NCBI GenBank assembly: GCA_034620365.1
Contig: JAQGEQ010000192.1
Location: 2,041,001-2,105,000 of the forward strand
Origin: Pegea sp. RAD2-039
Lineage: Eukaryota; Chordata; Thaliacea; Salpida; Salpidae
DNA length: 64,000 nt
Direction of reading: 5' to 3'
Shown here: one piece after another, positions 1 to 15,560 of the stretch
Numbering within the stretch: position 1 is the stretch's first letter
How the letters are laid out: every line of letters begins with the position of its first letter
Notes under the pieces: model-generated
Database searches by the model: none
Told to the model about the DNA's origin: nothing
Seen by the model: only the letters and a program-made list of their open reading frames with translations
Made by a program: the position numbers and the translations under genes

Positions 1-3000
1 TTGACACGCAAGCTTTTTGTTTTCTTTCAAATTGGTCAAGTTATTTACTGTCACTAATTTGCTATCAACTAAAAAAATTATTAATTTATTTTGATAGAAA
101 ATATTCGATTTTACAGTTTCTGTAATAAAATCTAACTAACATAAAATTCGAAAGTTTTTCAACAACTTAGTTGTCAAAAAGTTGTCAAGTACTTTAATCA
201 ACACGATGTTTTTAACCCTCGAACGAAACTAGTTTAAGACTTAAGGAAAAAGTCGAAGCTGGTTGAAATTATTTTTGGTTAAGATTAAAATGTTAAATGA
301 ATGAAATACTAGTTGATTCAGTCTCAACTTGATTTATCTTAACTTAAAGTTCGTGATGAATTAAAGCTAATATCACGAGCGGTCTTCTATCTAAGACCGT
401 CTTTATTCACATTTCAAATATTATCTGAAGCCATGCTTTCAATGAATGTAGTAGTAATTTTTCTTTAGCAATGTAAAGTAACCATTTGTTTTAAAATCAT
501 TTTGATCAGCTTGAAAAATTGATTTTACCGATATGAAATGTAAGGAAAGTCGTTTAGATCTTAAACTTTTTTTATTTTGAATGTTTTTAAATTATAAGTA
601 TGACGCATTGGTTTAAGTGATAATTTGATATTTTTCTCAGCTTGAATTCTTCAGTAAATATTATTCTATCGTAAAACTGATATTTTTACTTTTATCTGTT
701 TATAAATCTTTCAATTCGCTTTACCCAATAGCAAGTAAGAACTTAATAACATAAGAAACTGTGTTGATAAAACATTCGGTGTAATTAATTAATTACTGAT
801 TTACTCATGATGACAATTTCATTAAGAGTGTAGGTATTAATTCTTCTCACTGTCGAAACTGGCCAAACAAAACACTTAAGAAGCTAAAATAGATTAAATA
901 ACTTTATGTTCAAATACTACCACAGAAAATGTCAAAACAAACATAATTAGTAATAAAAATGTTCCGGTCCATTACAGCTTTTTGTATCTTGTTCTACGTC
1001 CGTTGTTTAAATTTTAATTACGTTTTATTAAAACATTTGTAGTACAATGTATGCTTTGTTTCTTGTAATTACTTCAATTACTAATTAAATAAGTCAAACA
1101 ACTGCATTACAAGACAAGTCAAACATCAAACTTACGAAGTCATCCGAAAATGTTAAAAAGCTAGCACTTACTATTTTTAACTGAAGTAATATTATTTACT
1201 AACTAGCAAATATAGCAAGTTATTTATTACTGAAAATACATTTTACACAATAAATATTTTTTTAAATTACATAATGTATAAAGATGTTTAATATAAATAT
1301 TAGTTTGAGAGCTTTCAAAAAACAATCAAACATAAACAAGTTATTCTATAAAATGTGCAATGTTATTGTATATGTTTTTAATTTATAGCTTGCTAAAAAT
1401 AGGCGTAGATGTCAAAATGTTTTAGCAAAAGGCATAAACAAACTTGCAGTCTATTTTTAACTGACTAAAGAAACTTGCATTAAAAAGCTACTTTTAATAT
1501 ATCAATACAAGTTAAGTAAATGTTTAAGTTTTTCAAAATTGTTTCACTAAAAGTTTATTATTTTACTGCTAACAACACTTTTTTAAAGCAACAAACTCTT
1601 TACGACTTAATTTGTTTGAAATTTATCTTTCTTAATTTTAAATACTTAATAAAACTTTTCCATTGTACCAGCCTTTCCTCATTTTTCTTTTCATTTGTTT
1701 TGAATAATACAACTTTGTTTTTTAAATAGATGTTTTTATAAACTAACAAAAAGTAGAAAGTTCGTTTTTCCCATTTGTGTATCTTGTTTAAAACGGGTAA
1801 TACTCAGAACATGTTTTAGAATTATATTTGATCTTGATATTGATAAGGTGAGATTATTATGTTTTGCAACTAAACTAAGCTGATAAAAAATTTGATTTTA
1901 AACAATTTTATAACTTTTTTTATTGTTACATTTAAGATCAGTCTATAGTTAAGAGGCTTGCATGGTATGCTGTTTATTTGATGGTAAAGAACTTTCATAC
2001 AAACTGATTTTATAAACATTTAACCAAACGCATATCATGAAATATGATTAGCAAGTTATTTCAAATCAACTACAACCAATTATTTTGTTAATTACACAAT
2101 CATTTTAACAGAAGTTTAGTATTTCAATATTTATTAATTCAAATTCATATTTTCAGTATACAAACTTTTATAGAAAAATAATTGTAACTAATTACTCTCA
2201 AAAATGATCTTATCATTTGCTAAAGTTCTTATATGCTTATTACTTTCAACCATGTTATTCATCACACTAACATGTCTCTAGTATTTTATAAGCTAATATT
2301 TGTTTTTCAGTAAACTTTTTAATAAGTAAAAAGTTTAAATAGATTCTCAGTATACTATGTTTTTCTTTCTAGTTGTAAAACTAGATGAAATATTATAAGA
2401 TCTTAAATCAAAGTTAATTTGCTTGATTAGTAGTAAAAATTGGATTTCAAAAAGCGATTGATTTGATGAATAGCTGAGAAATTGCTCAATTGTTTTGCTT
2501 CATTGTTTTCAGTTATATGTATTGGCCAAAAAGAAGTATTTGAAGTTTTACTGATTTCAAATACTGCATCATAAGAAACAGATCTTTTTTAATGAGTTGA
2601 TTGATCTGTTTAAAGAGCGATTTACTTTCAAGACAGTGGAAATTGAGATCAGTAGATAAAGTGATAAAATCTTCACATCAATATCAATGATCCTCTGTTA
2701 AAATATCCGCTAATGACTTCAAAGTCGTAATTAGTGAGTAAAGCGAAGAATGAGATTAGATTTTAAATAACTATGAGGCGCCAACTTATTAGGCTTGGTG
2801 CTTAAAATTGTTTTGTTTCGAGCCTAGCTGTCAATGAGATATAGGCTTGTCAGTTTCTTTGCTATTTAATGTTTAGTCTTGTTTGTTATAACGCAGTAGC
2901 TAATGATGTAATGTTTTGGTTAGAAAAATACCAGCAAACTTTCGAAAATATTTAACTTATTTCGTGAATAAATTGCTTTTTTTAAAGATTGAAAGAATGT

Positions 3001-6000
3001 AATAAAATGTTTCGTTTCTTGCACTCAGTAACAGCAACCTTGTTAGTAGTATCAATTATTATTGTATGATATTATCAAATAATATTCAAATACATAGCAA
3101 GCACGAAAACAGAAACACTTAGTCAAGCTTTATAAGAACTTAAAACCTACTTCTTTCTCTTAATAACAGAAATTAAGGATTTTTTTATCTGTAAGTTTTG
3201 TGTGGTTTAGCAAAAAATTATTTCAATCAATCATACGTCTGATGATAATTTCAAACAAGTCAAAAATAAACATAATTATAACTAAGACTATTTGATTAAT
3301 AAGTATTGCTTTATCAGCTCAATATCAATAGCTTAATATTTTAAGACCTTATAATGCTATTCATTTCAACTGTTGAAAAGGAGTAAGGCATACTTGCAAT
3401 TTGCTTAGTAAGCAGTTGTTACTGTTAAACTCACACACATATTTTGTTAACATCACAAATTTATCTTTCAATAAATTACTTTAAGAAAATTTTATGAGAT
3501 AAATGATTGGAATGTTAAATATTGTAAGCCTGACTAAAATGTCAAGCTTGCAAATAAAAGATCACATCAATATGTATCAAAGCTCAGTGGCTTGTTTTTA
3601 ATAGTGTTTATGGGCCGGTTAACTGTTTTCAAAGAACTAATTGTAAAGTAATTGCTCATTTTGTTCACTTCATTCTGAAACACCTTTTACAATTTACTTT
3701 TAAGTAACTAATTTTAGCAGGAGTCTTTATCAAAACAAGTGTTACAAGAAGTGGTAATTAGTTTTTAAGATGCCAGAAGCAGGTTGACTGAAAATAGTAA
3801 GCACTGATGGCTTGTTTTAGTTTTTACTTTGTTTCATCAAAAACTTGTCCTAAAAAATTAGTTTAATTCTTAAACTTAACATTTTTACAGATATTTTTCA
3901 GTTAAAATGACAAATGATGTTGACTTAACCTGAAAAAAGTGAACTAAAACAATACCAAATTTCCTCCAAGATAAACTAAACTTAGAGATTTATTTTAAGC
4001 ATCGATTTTGATTTGCAATTATTCATTCTTTGATTCAAAATCCTCAATAAAATTTGAGATTCATTATCAGAAATATAATAAAAAGAGTTGATAGTCTTCA
4101 TACTAATTTTGGCTTCATCACAAACAAAATTAGCCAACTAAGAGACATCAGTCACAGTCAAAAGCTTGTTATAATTTACATACCACGAAAAATATGCATA
4201 AAATCTAATTCTTTCTTTCATACCTTTTGTTGAGCTTTATTAATATCTGGTTGATAATAAAACACAATTGATTTGGTTTTAGTCTGAAATTTTTAGATAC
4301 GGTTAAACAGACCAGCCAATCATCATGTTATTTATTAAAACTATTTATTGATTAATCAAGAAAATATTTCAGTAAAAATCTGTTTTAAATATTGCATTAT
4401 ATTTTTAGGTAAATGTTTATAAATTATTAAAAAATATAAAAAATACATTGTTTATTATTCTATTTATTAAACATTTTGTAAACGATGTATTTACGTCGTA
4501 TGAATTTATTTTTTAAACTATTTTACGTTCGTTGACTTAGTTTCACATGGTTAAATATAAATAAAATAGAACATTTGTTTTATTTACTCAAAGCAGCAAG
4601 AGTTATAAAATTCAAGGAATCGTCTCAAGCTGCAGATAACTTTCTTTTTTAAAATCGAAATCTTAAAATCTGACGTATTTTACGCTGTTAAGACTGACAT
4701 TTTTGCTTAAAAAATCATTCATTTGATTTAACAATTACACCAACTGTAATATTACAAGATAAAACTTTTGTTGCATTTTTACAATAGTTTAAACAATAAG
4801 TTAACAAGAACTTGATAAACAAACAATTCAAACGCACATTTTTTTCAACTTACAGGTGTTATAACATCAAAATAATTTATGTCAGTTATTTCCTTAAAAT
4901 GGTTGATGGTTGTTTTTAAGTTGTTTGCTTATATAAAAGTTATTTAGTTTAAAACTAAAAAGTTGCAAAGGTAATTTAAACATATTGAAATTATAAAGAC
5001 AAATTTCTAACTTAAGTGCTATTTAAAATATGATAGTGAATGTAGTAGAATATGTTAACTATTAATTACCAAAATTTGTGTTTTGATGCATTAGTTAAAA
5101 CATTTAGATGAAATATTTAAAGATTTTATAGTTAGAGTTATTTAGAGAAATTTATGGTAATAAGTTTTATATAATTTTAGAAAAAATTGTTATACTTTTT
5201 TCATCTGATGTTCAGTTTTAGTTTATGGACTTGTATTATTTGAATGTATAAAAATATTTAAAAAACATTCGTACGTAAACAAGTTAGGTTGTTGCACAAG
5301 TATTTATCATTTGATCTACTTTCGATTGTATAAATAATTGAAACAAACACTAACAGCAGAAAGAATCTTATTTCCGCCTTTGACTTCGTTCTTTTAGCTA
5401 TAAGATACAGAAAAGTTTTAAATATCTGTCACAAGGATTTGAACAGCACTGAGGCAAGTGAAGAGATTAGTCATTTTTTTCAATTTCTAATTGTATAGCT
5501 TCATTTAGGTGATTTGACTTTAAGTTGGCGAGTATTTAAAAGATGGTTTCGCTATACAAAGATATCTATGATGATATAAAAAGATATTTTATTGGTATAG
5601 AGATAGCAACAAGATGTATTTAAATAGAACAAGAGCTGTTATTTTCAAGGGCAAGTTATTTGTTTTTATTGTTTAGTTAGCAATCAAATTTATTTCTATT
5701 TTAACTGAACTGCTCAGTGAAAATAGTTTGAGTAAAGTAGGGGTTTTCCTGCCACTGAATAGTTTCGTGAACAACAGGTTTTTACCTGATTCGCATCGGT
5801 AGCCCCTCGACTACTAACTTTATTCTATATATACTTACGGTTAAAATCCAATCAAACTTCTTTTAGTATTGGCTTTTTCAACGCTGGTATCGTTATAATC
5901 ATTTAAAATAACCCAGAAATTATTTTCAGAAAATTTGATCAACGTAAAAAGAGTTTCAATAAATTGTAGATTTAAATTCTCAGTTTTAAGCACTATTATT

Positions 6001-8559
6001 ATAGTGGATCATTTACAACTAATTCAAGATAAGATTATTTTTGGAACTTTGCGATTAGCTTTCTTCTATAAGCTCATTGATAGTTTAAAGGAAATGGGTT
6101 CTGTAAATACTTTTTTTTAAGAACATGTTTAAAATCCCCAATTTAAATCTGATGACTTTTCAATATACCTGTCTTGATATCCCAAATTTTATCTTAGAGC
6201 ACGTTAGCTGAAAAATCGATTACTTATGATTAGTTTTCTCGAAATTATTCTACGTTATTGGTGGGGTAATACTAGGTGAATAAGGATTACTTTGAATTAA
6301 AACTAAACAGTTAGAAAAATATGAACCAGAATCATGATTTATAAAAAGATAATTCTTGTATGTGAGAATTGACCTATGAACTCGTTTGTAATCTAATTGA
6401 ATCTAGAAATGAGTAATTCATCATAAAATTGATGATTTATATACTTATGTTTATTTTAAGAGCTTTAATAAGCTTTACTCTTTTTAAAAGCATCAACTTT
6501 AAAAACACAGTAAGTGGTTATTACTTTGTTCCTTCTTTGTTCTATTTTATTACATGCTTGTATATAATCAAGTTAACTTCCTTAAGCTAACAGCTGTGAC
6601 TAGCAAAAAACTCAGAATAAAAATAGTAAAAAATGTTACCGTTGCTTAATCTGATAAAATTCAGTCTTTTTGAAATCATGAGTTGCTCATAGAGATAAAA
6701 CCAGTCAATTGTTATCATTTTATAATGTAATGATATAAAAGCTTTAATATTTTTACAAGCTAAAAACAAATTACTTGTACTTAAAAAACCATTTGTTTAT
6801 GTGAGTTTTTAAAGATTATTTTCATCGACAATCGTTAAAATTGTTCAGATTTTTTGCAATAAACAAGTTTTGTACTGCAATATTATACAGTTTAACTTTG
6901 TTTTAACCACGAATAGTTCCCATGAAAGGTAGAAAATTTATTGTTGCTCTTAGCTATAGTTTTCTTGAGAAACTAAATGATTAACATCTAATTTAACAAA
7001 ATTTTATTTGTAGTTAAATACGATTTATATGTGAGTTTTCTTGTATCAGATGAATAACTTTTCAAATAAATAATCAATTATTTGAGCTTACAACAACATA
7101 ATCCGTTCATTTATAACTTTTCATTTACTCGAAACAACTAACAAATCTTCGATAAAAATACTGATACTTTTATTTGAATTATTTTTATGTTTTTGCGGTT
7201 ATAAGCTTAATCTTCTAGCAATTTCTTTTTCTTCAAATAGTTTTTTTAATCTGCAATTATCAAGATTAAACTCTTAAAATATGTTCAGTTTAAAAACTAT
7301 TCTTAACTTTCAACTTTCTAGTACTTTTTCAAAAATCTTTTTAAGGAAACATGAATAAAACTTTCAAATTCATTTCTGGAAAAAGTATTTTTATTTTTGG
7401 TTGTATTGAGTTACTATTTGAAAAGTTATCAACACAAATAATTTAAAACTTTATTGACTTTTTTTCAACTTTTTTAAAACAAAATTTTTCTGAGTTTGTT
7501 GGAGAATTGAATGAAATTGAGTGTTTAGTTACTAAAGGTGGTGACAAACTCCTATATTTACTCTTATCATTTACTTAAATTTATCATTTAATTTAATATT
7601 TATGATTTTTATGTCAATCAACCTCACAAACTATTCCACATACTAAAAATTTGAAATATCACTTATTTTGTTGAAATAATGTTCTAAAGGTGATAATAGT
7701 TCCAAAAATATATATTTAAATTATCATTAAAAGCGAACAAATGTTCATGCAAATTTTATTTTTGCGTCTTCATAAAAAATTCATTTTGAATTAATTTTTC
7801 AATGTAAGGAGCACAACTTGATGTTTTAAATGGCATCGGTGTGCACGTGCTTCACTTTGTTACTTCTATCAATATTTTATTTCTATCTTATACCAAAAAC
7901 ACTTATTTTTACGCCTTTATCGGTTTTATCTATTTGTATATAATAATGTTTCTTGAATCATCTATATTCTAACAGATTACCACAATTTGTAAGCAAAAGT
8001 TACTCTTTTATTTTAAAACTTAGAAAGCTTTTTAATGTACCTTAAATGCTTTTTATTTGACTTTTTAAAGATATTTCTATAAATTTTTTCTGCAAATTAT
8101 ACTTAATATAAAAGTTTGTTTCTTTTATAACTCCTGTGACTGAATGAATATCAGCAGATATTTGAATAATTTTAATCAGAGATTACCTATTTGAACACCT
8201 ACATTTAAACTGTTGAAAGAAAGCAAATTCTTTGACTCAATTTTTTAACTCAACCTTAGTACAAATTTTAATTATTTCTATTTAAAAGTGAATTCACAAT
8301 CAGTAAATCTGTCAACGCATCGCATATTCAACGAAACGGAAGTAAACCTTGCAATTCAAACCAATGATTTAATTTGATTTAAGTCAGCGATTTATAATTA
8401 CAAAATACCTTTTTATTAAGAAACAGTAATTAGCTTAATAAAATCGTCTTTTAATTCCTATAAATATTCAAACTTTTTATTTAAAGTATTACACATTAGT
8501 GTCCCCTTTACTTGTAACTTGTTACATGAACAAAACTTTAGAGATTTGTTGTTGTTAAC

Positions 8560-9330
8560 TTGCTTTCTATCATCAGTTTTCGGCCACTTCTACTTTACTT
8601 TCATTGTTTTTTCTTTGGCCAAACTTTAGTCGGCAAATCAAAAGAAGCCTATAGAAGAAGGGGCCTCGGACAGAGTGGCGCCAACCATTTACTTACACTA
8701 TACAATCCACCATAAACAAGAACAAACGTAGCTTGTATACGACCAGGAAAAGGGTTTTACTGTAGCTCGTCTTCAATTCTTTACATGTCTTGGGGCAAAT
8801 GGGTCGACTGATTAATAATAATACTATTCTCACTTCAGTATTTCTTTAATAGCAATTTGCGCTGACCTGCAGTTAGTTGCGTTTTTCTTCGCAGAAGTTA
8901 GACGCTGAGGCGCCAGCTTCATTCGATTCGGGTTCAAGAGTTCACCAAACACGCGGGTGTCAAACAGTTATAAGGGCGAAATGACACTTATCATGCAGTG
9001 TTACTATGACGATAGAGCTTTCTTCGTTCTTCGTCTAATCAAAGCAAACCTTTCGTGTAATAAAATTGATGTACTACCAGCGCAAAGCAAAAATTCGATT
9101 TAATAGTAACATCATCAGTAATGTCTCCAGCGAGCCTCTTATGTTAATTCTCTTGATCCATTTGGCTGGTGAAAAGCACTTAAGTGCTGATCATCTAATT
9201 GATACTAGTCATGAATTGTGGGCAGTGAAGACAAAATAATTGCTGATGAACGAGTAACAGGAAGCAAGTTTGTTGTTCGTGAAAAAAACTGGTCGTAAAG
9301 CAAATTTGTTGGTTGTACTAAAGATGTTTA
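8560..9330. other. GC-richer island about 6.5 kb upstream of the gene
   Basis: Higher G+C than its surroundings, two GGCGCC words (8678-8683, 8909-8914) and a 14-nt palindrome AGCACTTAAGTGCT (9175-9188). No coding potential was seen. Candidate regulatory element or repeat remnant. Confidence 0.35.
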
Positions 9331-10283
9331 CTGAGGATAGAAAGAATTTGCACAAATCTAAATAGTGAAAGTCGCTAAGCACAATCGAATATTTAATTTA
9401 GTTGAATTTTTTCTTTAAGATTCTCGTTTTGTTTACAGAGAACTTCTGACGTGAAAATATTGTAACAAGTCTGTGACATAAGAAAACTGGCCAATTAATT
9501 AACTACATTATTTTCTCCTGTTAACGGCTTGTCAACTTGAAGATAGACTCTTCTATGACATCCTAATGTATGCTAAATTCATCTATGAGCTTAAAACGTC
9601 AGAAGAAGATGAAATAAAGACACTAGAGACAGCAACACCACTTGATTACTATCACTACATTTAGTGTGATCAATATTAAAACAAACCTTTCACCTTTGGC
9701 TTTAGTAATCAAATGATGAGATAAAATCAGACTTCCTTGTGAAAAGTCGATGATGTAAACAGTTGTCACATGTTGCTGTCGGCCTTTCGGTGTCTGCTTT
9801 TTTATTTTGCTACTTTTGAAGACTAGTGTGTGTATACGATAGACAGAAAACTAACTAATACGATGCTGTAAGTAACTTGTTGCATAAATTGATTTGTTCA
9901 TTGCAAACAGCAATGTTACAATTTGTGGTTTTTTAACAGTTTCAAATCGTTTTTTTCATTAAGCCAAGCATCATTGACAGTTCAAATATCAGGAAATAAA
10001 ACTGCAAAAAAAACTTAATTGAATAGCTGACCTGAATATTTGATCATAAAATGCAATGCACACGGTCATTAAAAAGTTGAATACAAACGAATTTACTCAA
10101 TTAACCAATCAGAAGTTATTTTTTACCAACAATCAAACCATCGCAAGACAGCAAAAAGTGAGTTAACACCAGTAGCTAAGTTTGAATCCCAGCATATGAT
10201 GTTTCACACTTTTGTAGTTCAATGATGTTATATATATTCACTAAACAAACTTGTTCTATGTTCATCTTCAGTATTAAGCACTG

Positions 10284-10340
10284 GGCGCCAATCTTGTTAC
10301 TTGCGACAGACACTTGCCTACGAAAACGACTTCATGAAGC
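10284..10340 (+). repeat. GGCGCC-anchored dispersed block, copy A
   Basis: GGCGCCAATCTTG is followed by CGACAGACAC (10304-10313) and CGACTTC (10327-10333). The same words occur in the same order at 18,619-18,674 with short indels. Aligned by eye; no score computed. Confidence 0.4.
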
Positions 10341-13300
10341 TTTGAAGACTACGGTTAGCAGTTCTATGCAACTGAACAAAAATTAGATAAAAGCTGCCGA
10401 CTCTGGAGGCGTGATTGATCATAATCACGCGGGCGCCATTGAGATTAGGAGGTTTTACACTTTTGCTTTGAGAAAAGGTCGTTTAGATCAACATCAACTT
10501 TTACTTAATTTAAGAAAGCCATGTAGCGCAATAAAGTAGTTGCGTAGCAGCAGTAGACGTTTATAACTAATGAGGTTTAATAACATTGTGGTTACTAGAA
10601 ATGGGTGTGTCTGATTTTACAGCTTTTAAATCAGAGGTTGGAAATTTCAATCGAATTTGATTCTAACTTTGAGATTAAATTTGACAACCTCTTTTTCCAC
10701 TATAATTTTTTAAGTGTTTATCTATTTTGTGCTGATTTCAAGAAAATGGCTTTCTGGAAGCTGTACAGTTTGAATTTTTTTAGATACTGTTATAGTACAT
10801 CTATTAGTGATTGAGTTAAGAAATGACAGTTTAAAGTGGCGATAATCAGATACATTTTATCTGCGACGAAATATTTTCAATTTTGTTTGATGTTTTAAGT
10901 TATTTATGTATGTAGGAAAACCTGGAGAAACATTTATCGCACACCAACGATTAATGTTTGGAACTATCAAAACCATTTTTCAATTTTAGTTGTCAAAATG
11001 TTTCATTTTTGGTTGATTCATCATCCGCTCTTTAAATGTTTGAAGGTTTGTTCGGAATTCTGTTGTCGTTGCTTTTCACGGATTTGTGAAAATCGGACAG
11101 TATATCTATATTCGAGGTTTATTGATAAGATTTTGGTGAGAGAAAAATATTGCAAATCGGTTTTACAATTCTATAGATAGAATCTTTTTTATTTTTATAG
11201 AACTTTACAGTATTTTTTCCACCAGAGAAAAAAATGGGTACCAGTTTAGCACTGCTGACTCTTAATACCTCAATTGTAGTTTATACTTGAGAGGTGGTGA
11301 CTTCAGTAGTATAGGTGTTAGAAATTTCTTAGTCCAAAAAAGTTAAATCTTTTTTATCATTTTTGATTTTGTACAAGTCATGACGTCATTTTCATCAGTG
11401 GATTGATGAAGATTTAAGTTATAGAAAAGTGATGAGCTTTGAAATTTATTGCAGTTTGTCACATGACTTAGTAGTGCTGTTGATAAGAAAATTAACCTTT
11501 ACTCCGTTCACTAGTGGAAATATCATCAACTTCTTTGTTTTTCATCAACTTTTGAGACTGAGAACTTTTAGCTCATCCTGTATACCTCTAGCTCACAGAT
11601 TGGTTGATAATGGCGTCAGATAAATGTCAGAGAGCTTGGATGTCATGACTGAGATCATTGGGAAAGGTTATCCGACAAAAGAGGAGAAATTTTTTACTGA
11701 TCAAAACTTGTTGCACTTGAACATTTCAATGTGAAAGGTTAAATAAGAAGAAAGCTTGTAGGTTTAGAGATTCTGTTAAACAGAAAAGTGGTAACATATA
11801 GACAAGTAGAATGGACTTTTGATTAAAAGGTCATCTTGTTTATTACACATGATCTTTGGTTACAAATTTGCAACTTGTTTAATCTCACTTCCTTTAATTT
11901 TCGGTTCAATAGCTTTTAAAATGTTTATACTGAACTCTCAATTCAGCAACTTACCAAATTGCGGATAAGTGAAGTGGCTCATATGACACCAACGGAACTA
12001 ACAGAAGTTAAACCACGCTTAAAAGGATTTCTTCTACAATTAACTTGTATGTCATTTATTCTTAGATATTTTAGTTATAATGAAATTGAAAAATTCCCTT
12101 TTAAAGTTTTATTGCTAGTCAGATAGACTCATAAGTTCACTTGGATTTCGTTTTTCATTCTTACTTACGACGTAAGATGAAAGTATTTTTAGAAGTGTAA
12201 CTTTTCTAACCTGTTCTTCACATCTAGAATCAACAACTAGTTTACGCTAGTTAACAATTTTGCAGTTGCTATTTCAGGTGCTTCGCACGTAGTTTTAAGC
12301 ATTATAATATCTTTTTAATGAGTTAGGATAAATTATCAATTCAAATAGTTGAAAAATTCGTAAGTCTAATTTTGTGTATAAAGATCCACAGATAGATTTG
12401 AAAATACAGTAAGTTGAGATTACGGGGGAAAATGCAAAGAATAAAAGCTAAAGATTTTTATAGCTAACGCTTTGATGTGTATTAACAATTTGAATAAGCT
12501 CTATCGATTAAGTAGTGTATTAATTTTATAACTGTTTTATTAATAAGTGAAACATTATCATAATTTTGATAATAATCTTTCTATAACAGATTAGATCGTC
12601 GACTAACCAAAATATTACAAAACATTGAGTTTAAGCAAAGCTTATTGGGCTCTCATACTAAAACAAATCTGAAAATAACTCGATTAGAATCTTGTTACTG
12701 TAAAAGACTCGATTAGATTTTTTAAATGATACTTTGGTACCATGTGAATTAGATAACTAAAAGTGTGATATAACATCGACGCAAGTCTACCCTTTCTTGA
12801 TGTTATCCAATATATTGGCGCCACTAAAAGTAACTTCTTTCTAATTTTACAAGCCAGCGGTTTGTATGAAGCTCTCCTATATATCATCTTTGCTTGCTTA
12901 ATTGCTTTACAACTTACATTTGCACTCAGACCTCTGTGAAGTAGTTTTGAGCCATAAAGATGACAATACAGGTATTCCTATAAAATTAAGTAGCAATTTT
13001 TTGAAAAGACTGGCCCTTGATGACCTAACGCCCCCAGTAAATTACGTCATAGTTCAGTAATAGGGTCTGCTATTAAAAGTTGTTAGTGTAGTGATATTAA
13101 TAGTTTACTTGAGCTAATTCTCAGTCGTCAGTTTTATTTACTCGACAAGGAACTACTTACAGTTTCATAAAGCATTTGTTTCTGGTTGATCAACTTTTTT
13201 TTGTTCGTGATTGTTTTAATTAGGAACTGTCAGTGGAAATAGCTTCACTCATTTGAGATCAATATCATACGATGTTGTATAAATATCTGATAATGTTCAA

Positions 13301-15560
13301 ATGACAGTGGTTGAATGTAAGTCTTTGATGTTTTTTAGTAATTTCTCCTTTAGCATGTAATAACTACAATGTAAGTTATGTGAATAAAAGTTCTATTTAA
13401 CAAATTTTGTATTTAAACTATAAATTACATTTTAAATAAAGTTTTCGACAATACTGGAAAGTTTAAGTGACAAAACGTTGAGCTGAATGTAAAATAATGA
13501 TGAAAAATGTTTTTGTTACCATCAGTCTACTTTCAAAAAATTGTTTGATACAACACTTGCAAAGTTTCTAACACTTTTAAATCTGCTATTGAATTGCTAC
13601 AATACTATTTTTAACATTTCAGTATTGAAACTGTAAATGTGTCAAACTTGTAAAACAAACAGAACTCCAAAAGCTTTGAAGTTTACAAAAGTAGGTAAGT
13701 AAGATTTTTCTGAAAAATTAAACAATTTTTAAAATTGATTTTAACACTATAATTTCATCGTTTAAATTTGACTCAATTACTTGATAAATTAATATTTTGG
13801 AAAAAATAGAATTTTTTGATTGGTAATTAATAGAAATAAAGAAGTTTGTTAACAATTTAGGAAGCAATTAATTTCAATTTGAGTACCTTCAAAAATCCGC
13901 CAAAGTATCTTTAACTGCATTTTAAGAAAGCTTTTAATTTTTTGAGTTCAATATTGAGGGTAACGTGTCTTTACTTGTAGCTTATAAGCAAAAACGTTTA
14001 ATTTTGTGTATACCCAAGCCTAAAATATTTGATTCTCGGAAAATTGTGTGTTATACGTCTAAACAATTACTTTTGACAGATTGTATTTCAATGCAGAAAT
14101 ATTTGTGGTTTGCTATCTGGGGATTACCCTAAAATATAAAAATACGTTATGCAAAGATTGAAGTTTAACAAGATTGGCGTCGTTTGTTTGTGGTTTCAGT
14201 AATGACAATCTCATATTTCAGTTTTAAACCTGTTTAAAAACCATAAATGAAGTAAGCTACTTAAATAAATAAAAAAGTTTATTTTGAGTTTCCTTAATTA
14301 CAATTGATAATTAATCAAAGATCCTTTTTTAACAAAATTTTTATAATCAGATAGACATTGTTTTAAAACTTAAAATAGTGTTTGAATTTGTTAGTCTAAT
14401 TGGTAATTGTTTTATATAAAGACTACATATCGGTCATATTTAGTTCAAATCTTAAAATAAATACCAGCAATTTGATAGTATAAAAATGTCTTTAAATAAT
14501 TTAGGGCGCGACTAATCAGATAAGAATATGGGATGATAACAAATTTTCGTTGATAAACACTCGATCAAGATTTTATCAAATTTTTGAGTTCAATAAATTA
14601 TTAAATATTATTACTATTTTTTTATTGGTCTCTTACAATTAAGTGAACTCAAAGTTATAGTGATTTAAGATTTTTTTATTTGTTTGATGTAATTAAACTC
14701 AACCTGTAAAAGTACCATTATCATTTGCTACATTTGTGTTTAATTTATTAGTGGCTTCAACTTACTCGTTCGAAATCTATTTTTGTGCAGTTAAATCTGA
14801 AGCTGTTGAAGTTTGAGCACTACAAGTGGATAGGCAAGAGTAGTCGGGTGAGAGAAGCTGAAAAAAGATTTGAGAAGAAAAAAGCAGTGAAGTGTCGGTG
14901 TAACACGAATTTTCCCAACTTCAATTTCACATCTTGGTTACAGAACAGGGTAGCTGACCATTAGATTGCAGCGGCATCTAGAAAATCATCTTTCTAAATT
15001 CTTCATGACACTACTGTGTTAGAGACCTTATACAGATCAGTTGAAGATTTTTTTAAGTTGAAGAGAAAAGCTTCATTAGTTTGTTTTTATGTCAGATAAT
15101 TATCATTACCTTAATTATTTTGTCGTCTTTAATTTGTTGATTAATGTATCAACTTACATTAAAGAGTTTATGATACAAAGTTTAAAATAGAAAAGTGAAA
15201 TGTGAGTTTATCTTGTTTTCACTGTAAATATCCCTTTTTAATTACAAAAATGTTTTGAAGGAAAGTTAATGATTGTTATATTAAAGTTTATTATAGTTTT
15301 AAACATCATCAACTTGATGTAATTTTGATTTTAAATAAATCATATTGTGAAATAAGAGTTTGATTATTTTGAAGAAACCTTTTACTGTTTAAACAAAGCA
15401 AAACAAAATTTCAAACTCATACTATTTGTTATATGTTCAAGTCCAACTTTTTTACGATTATAAAGCCGACATTAACAGCTAATAAAGAAATGGCGTCAAA
15501 TTAGAGAATAAAAATTCAAAGCACTGCCTAATATTTAAGGTTTTGAATTAACAAGGATTT

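Larger units (their letters stand above)
1..15560. other. 5' flank without recognisable genes
   Basis: AT-rich, stop-dense sequence on both strands. The few ORFs of 60-70 codons are low-complexity Phe/Leu/Lys/Asn-rich and match no family I know. GC-richer islands occur at about 8,560-9,330 and 10,260-10,560, with smaller patches near 2,775 and 12,780-12,850. Six GGCGCC words lie here (2777, 8678, 8909, 10284, 10432, 12817). No tRNA, rRNA or mobile element was recognised. Non-coding RNAs or short exons could be missed by eye. Confidence 0.6.

Noticed and set aside
782-797. TAATTAATTAATTA run as a homeodomain site cluster
   Set aside because: Such runs are expected in DNA of this base composition; there is no independent sign of an element.
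9175-9188. 14-nt palindrome AGCACTTAAGTGCT
   Set aside because: Several palindromes of this length are expected by chance in the window; no repeat of it was seen.
10170-10195. tRNA-like B-box (AGTTTGAATCCCA)
   Set aside because: No A-box at the right distance and no cloverleaf could be drawn.
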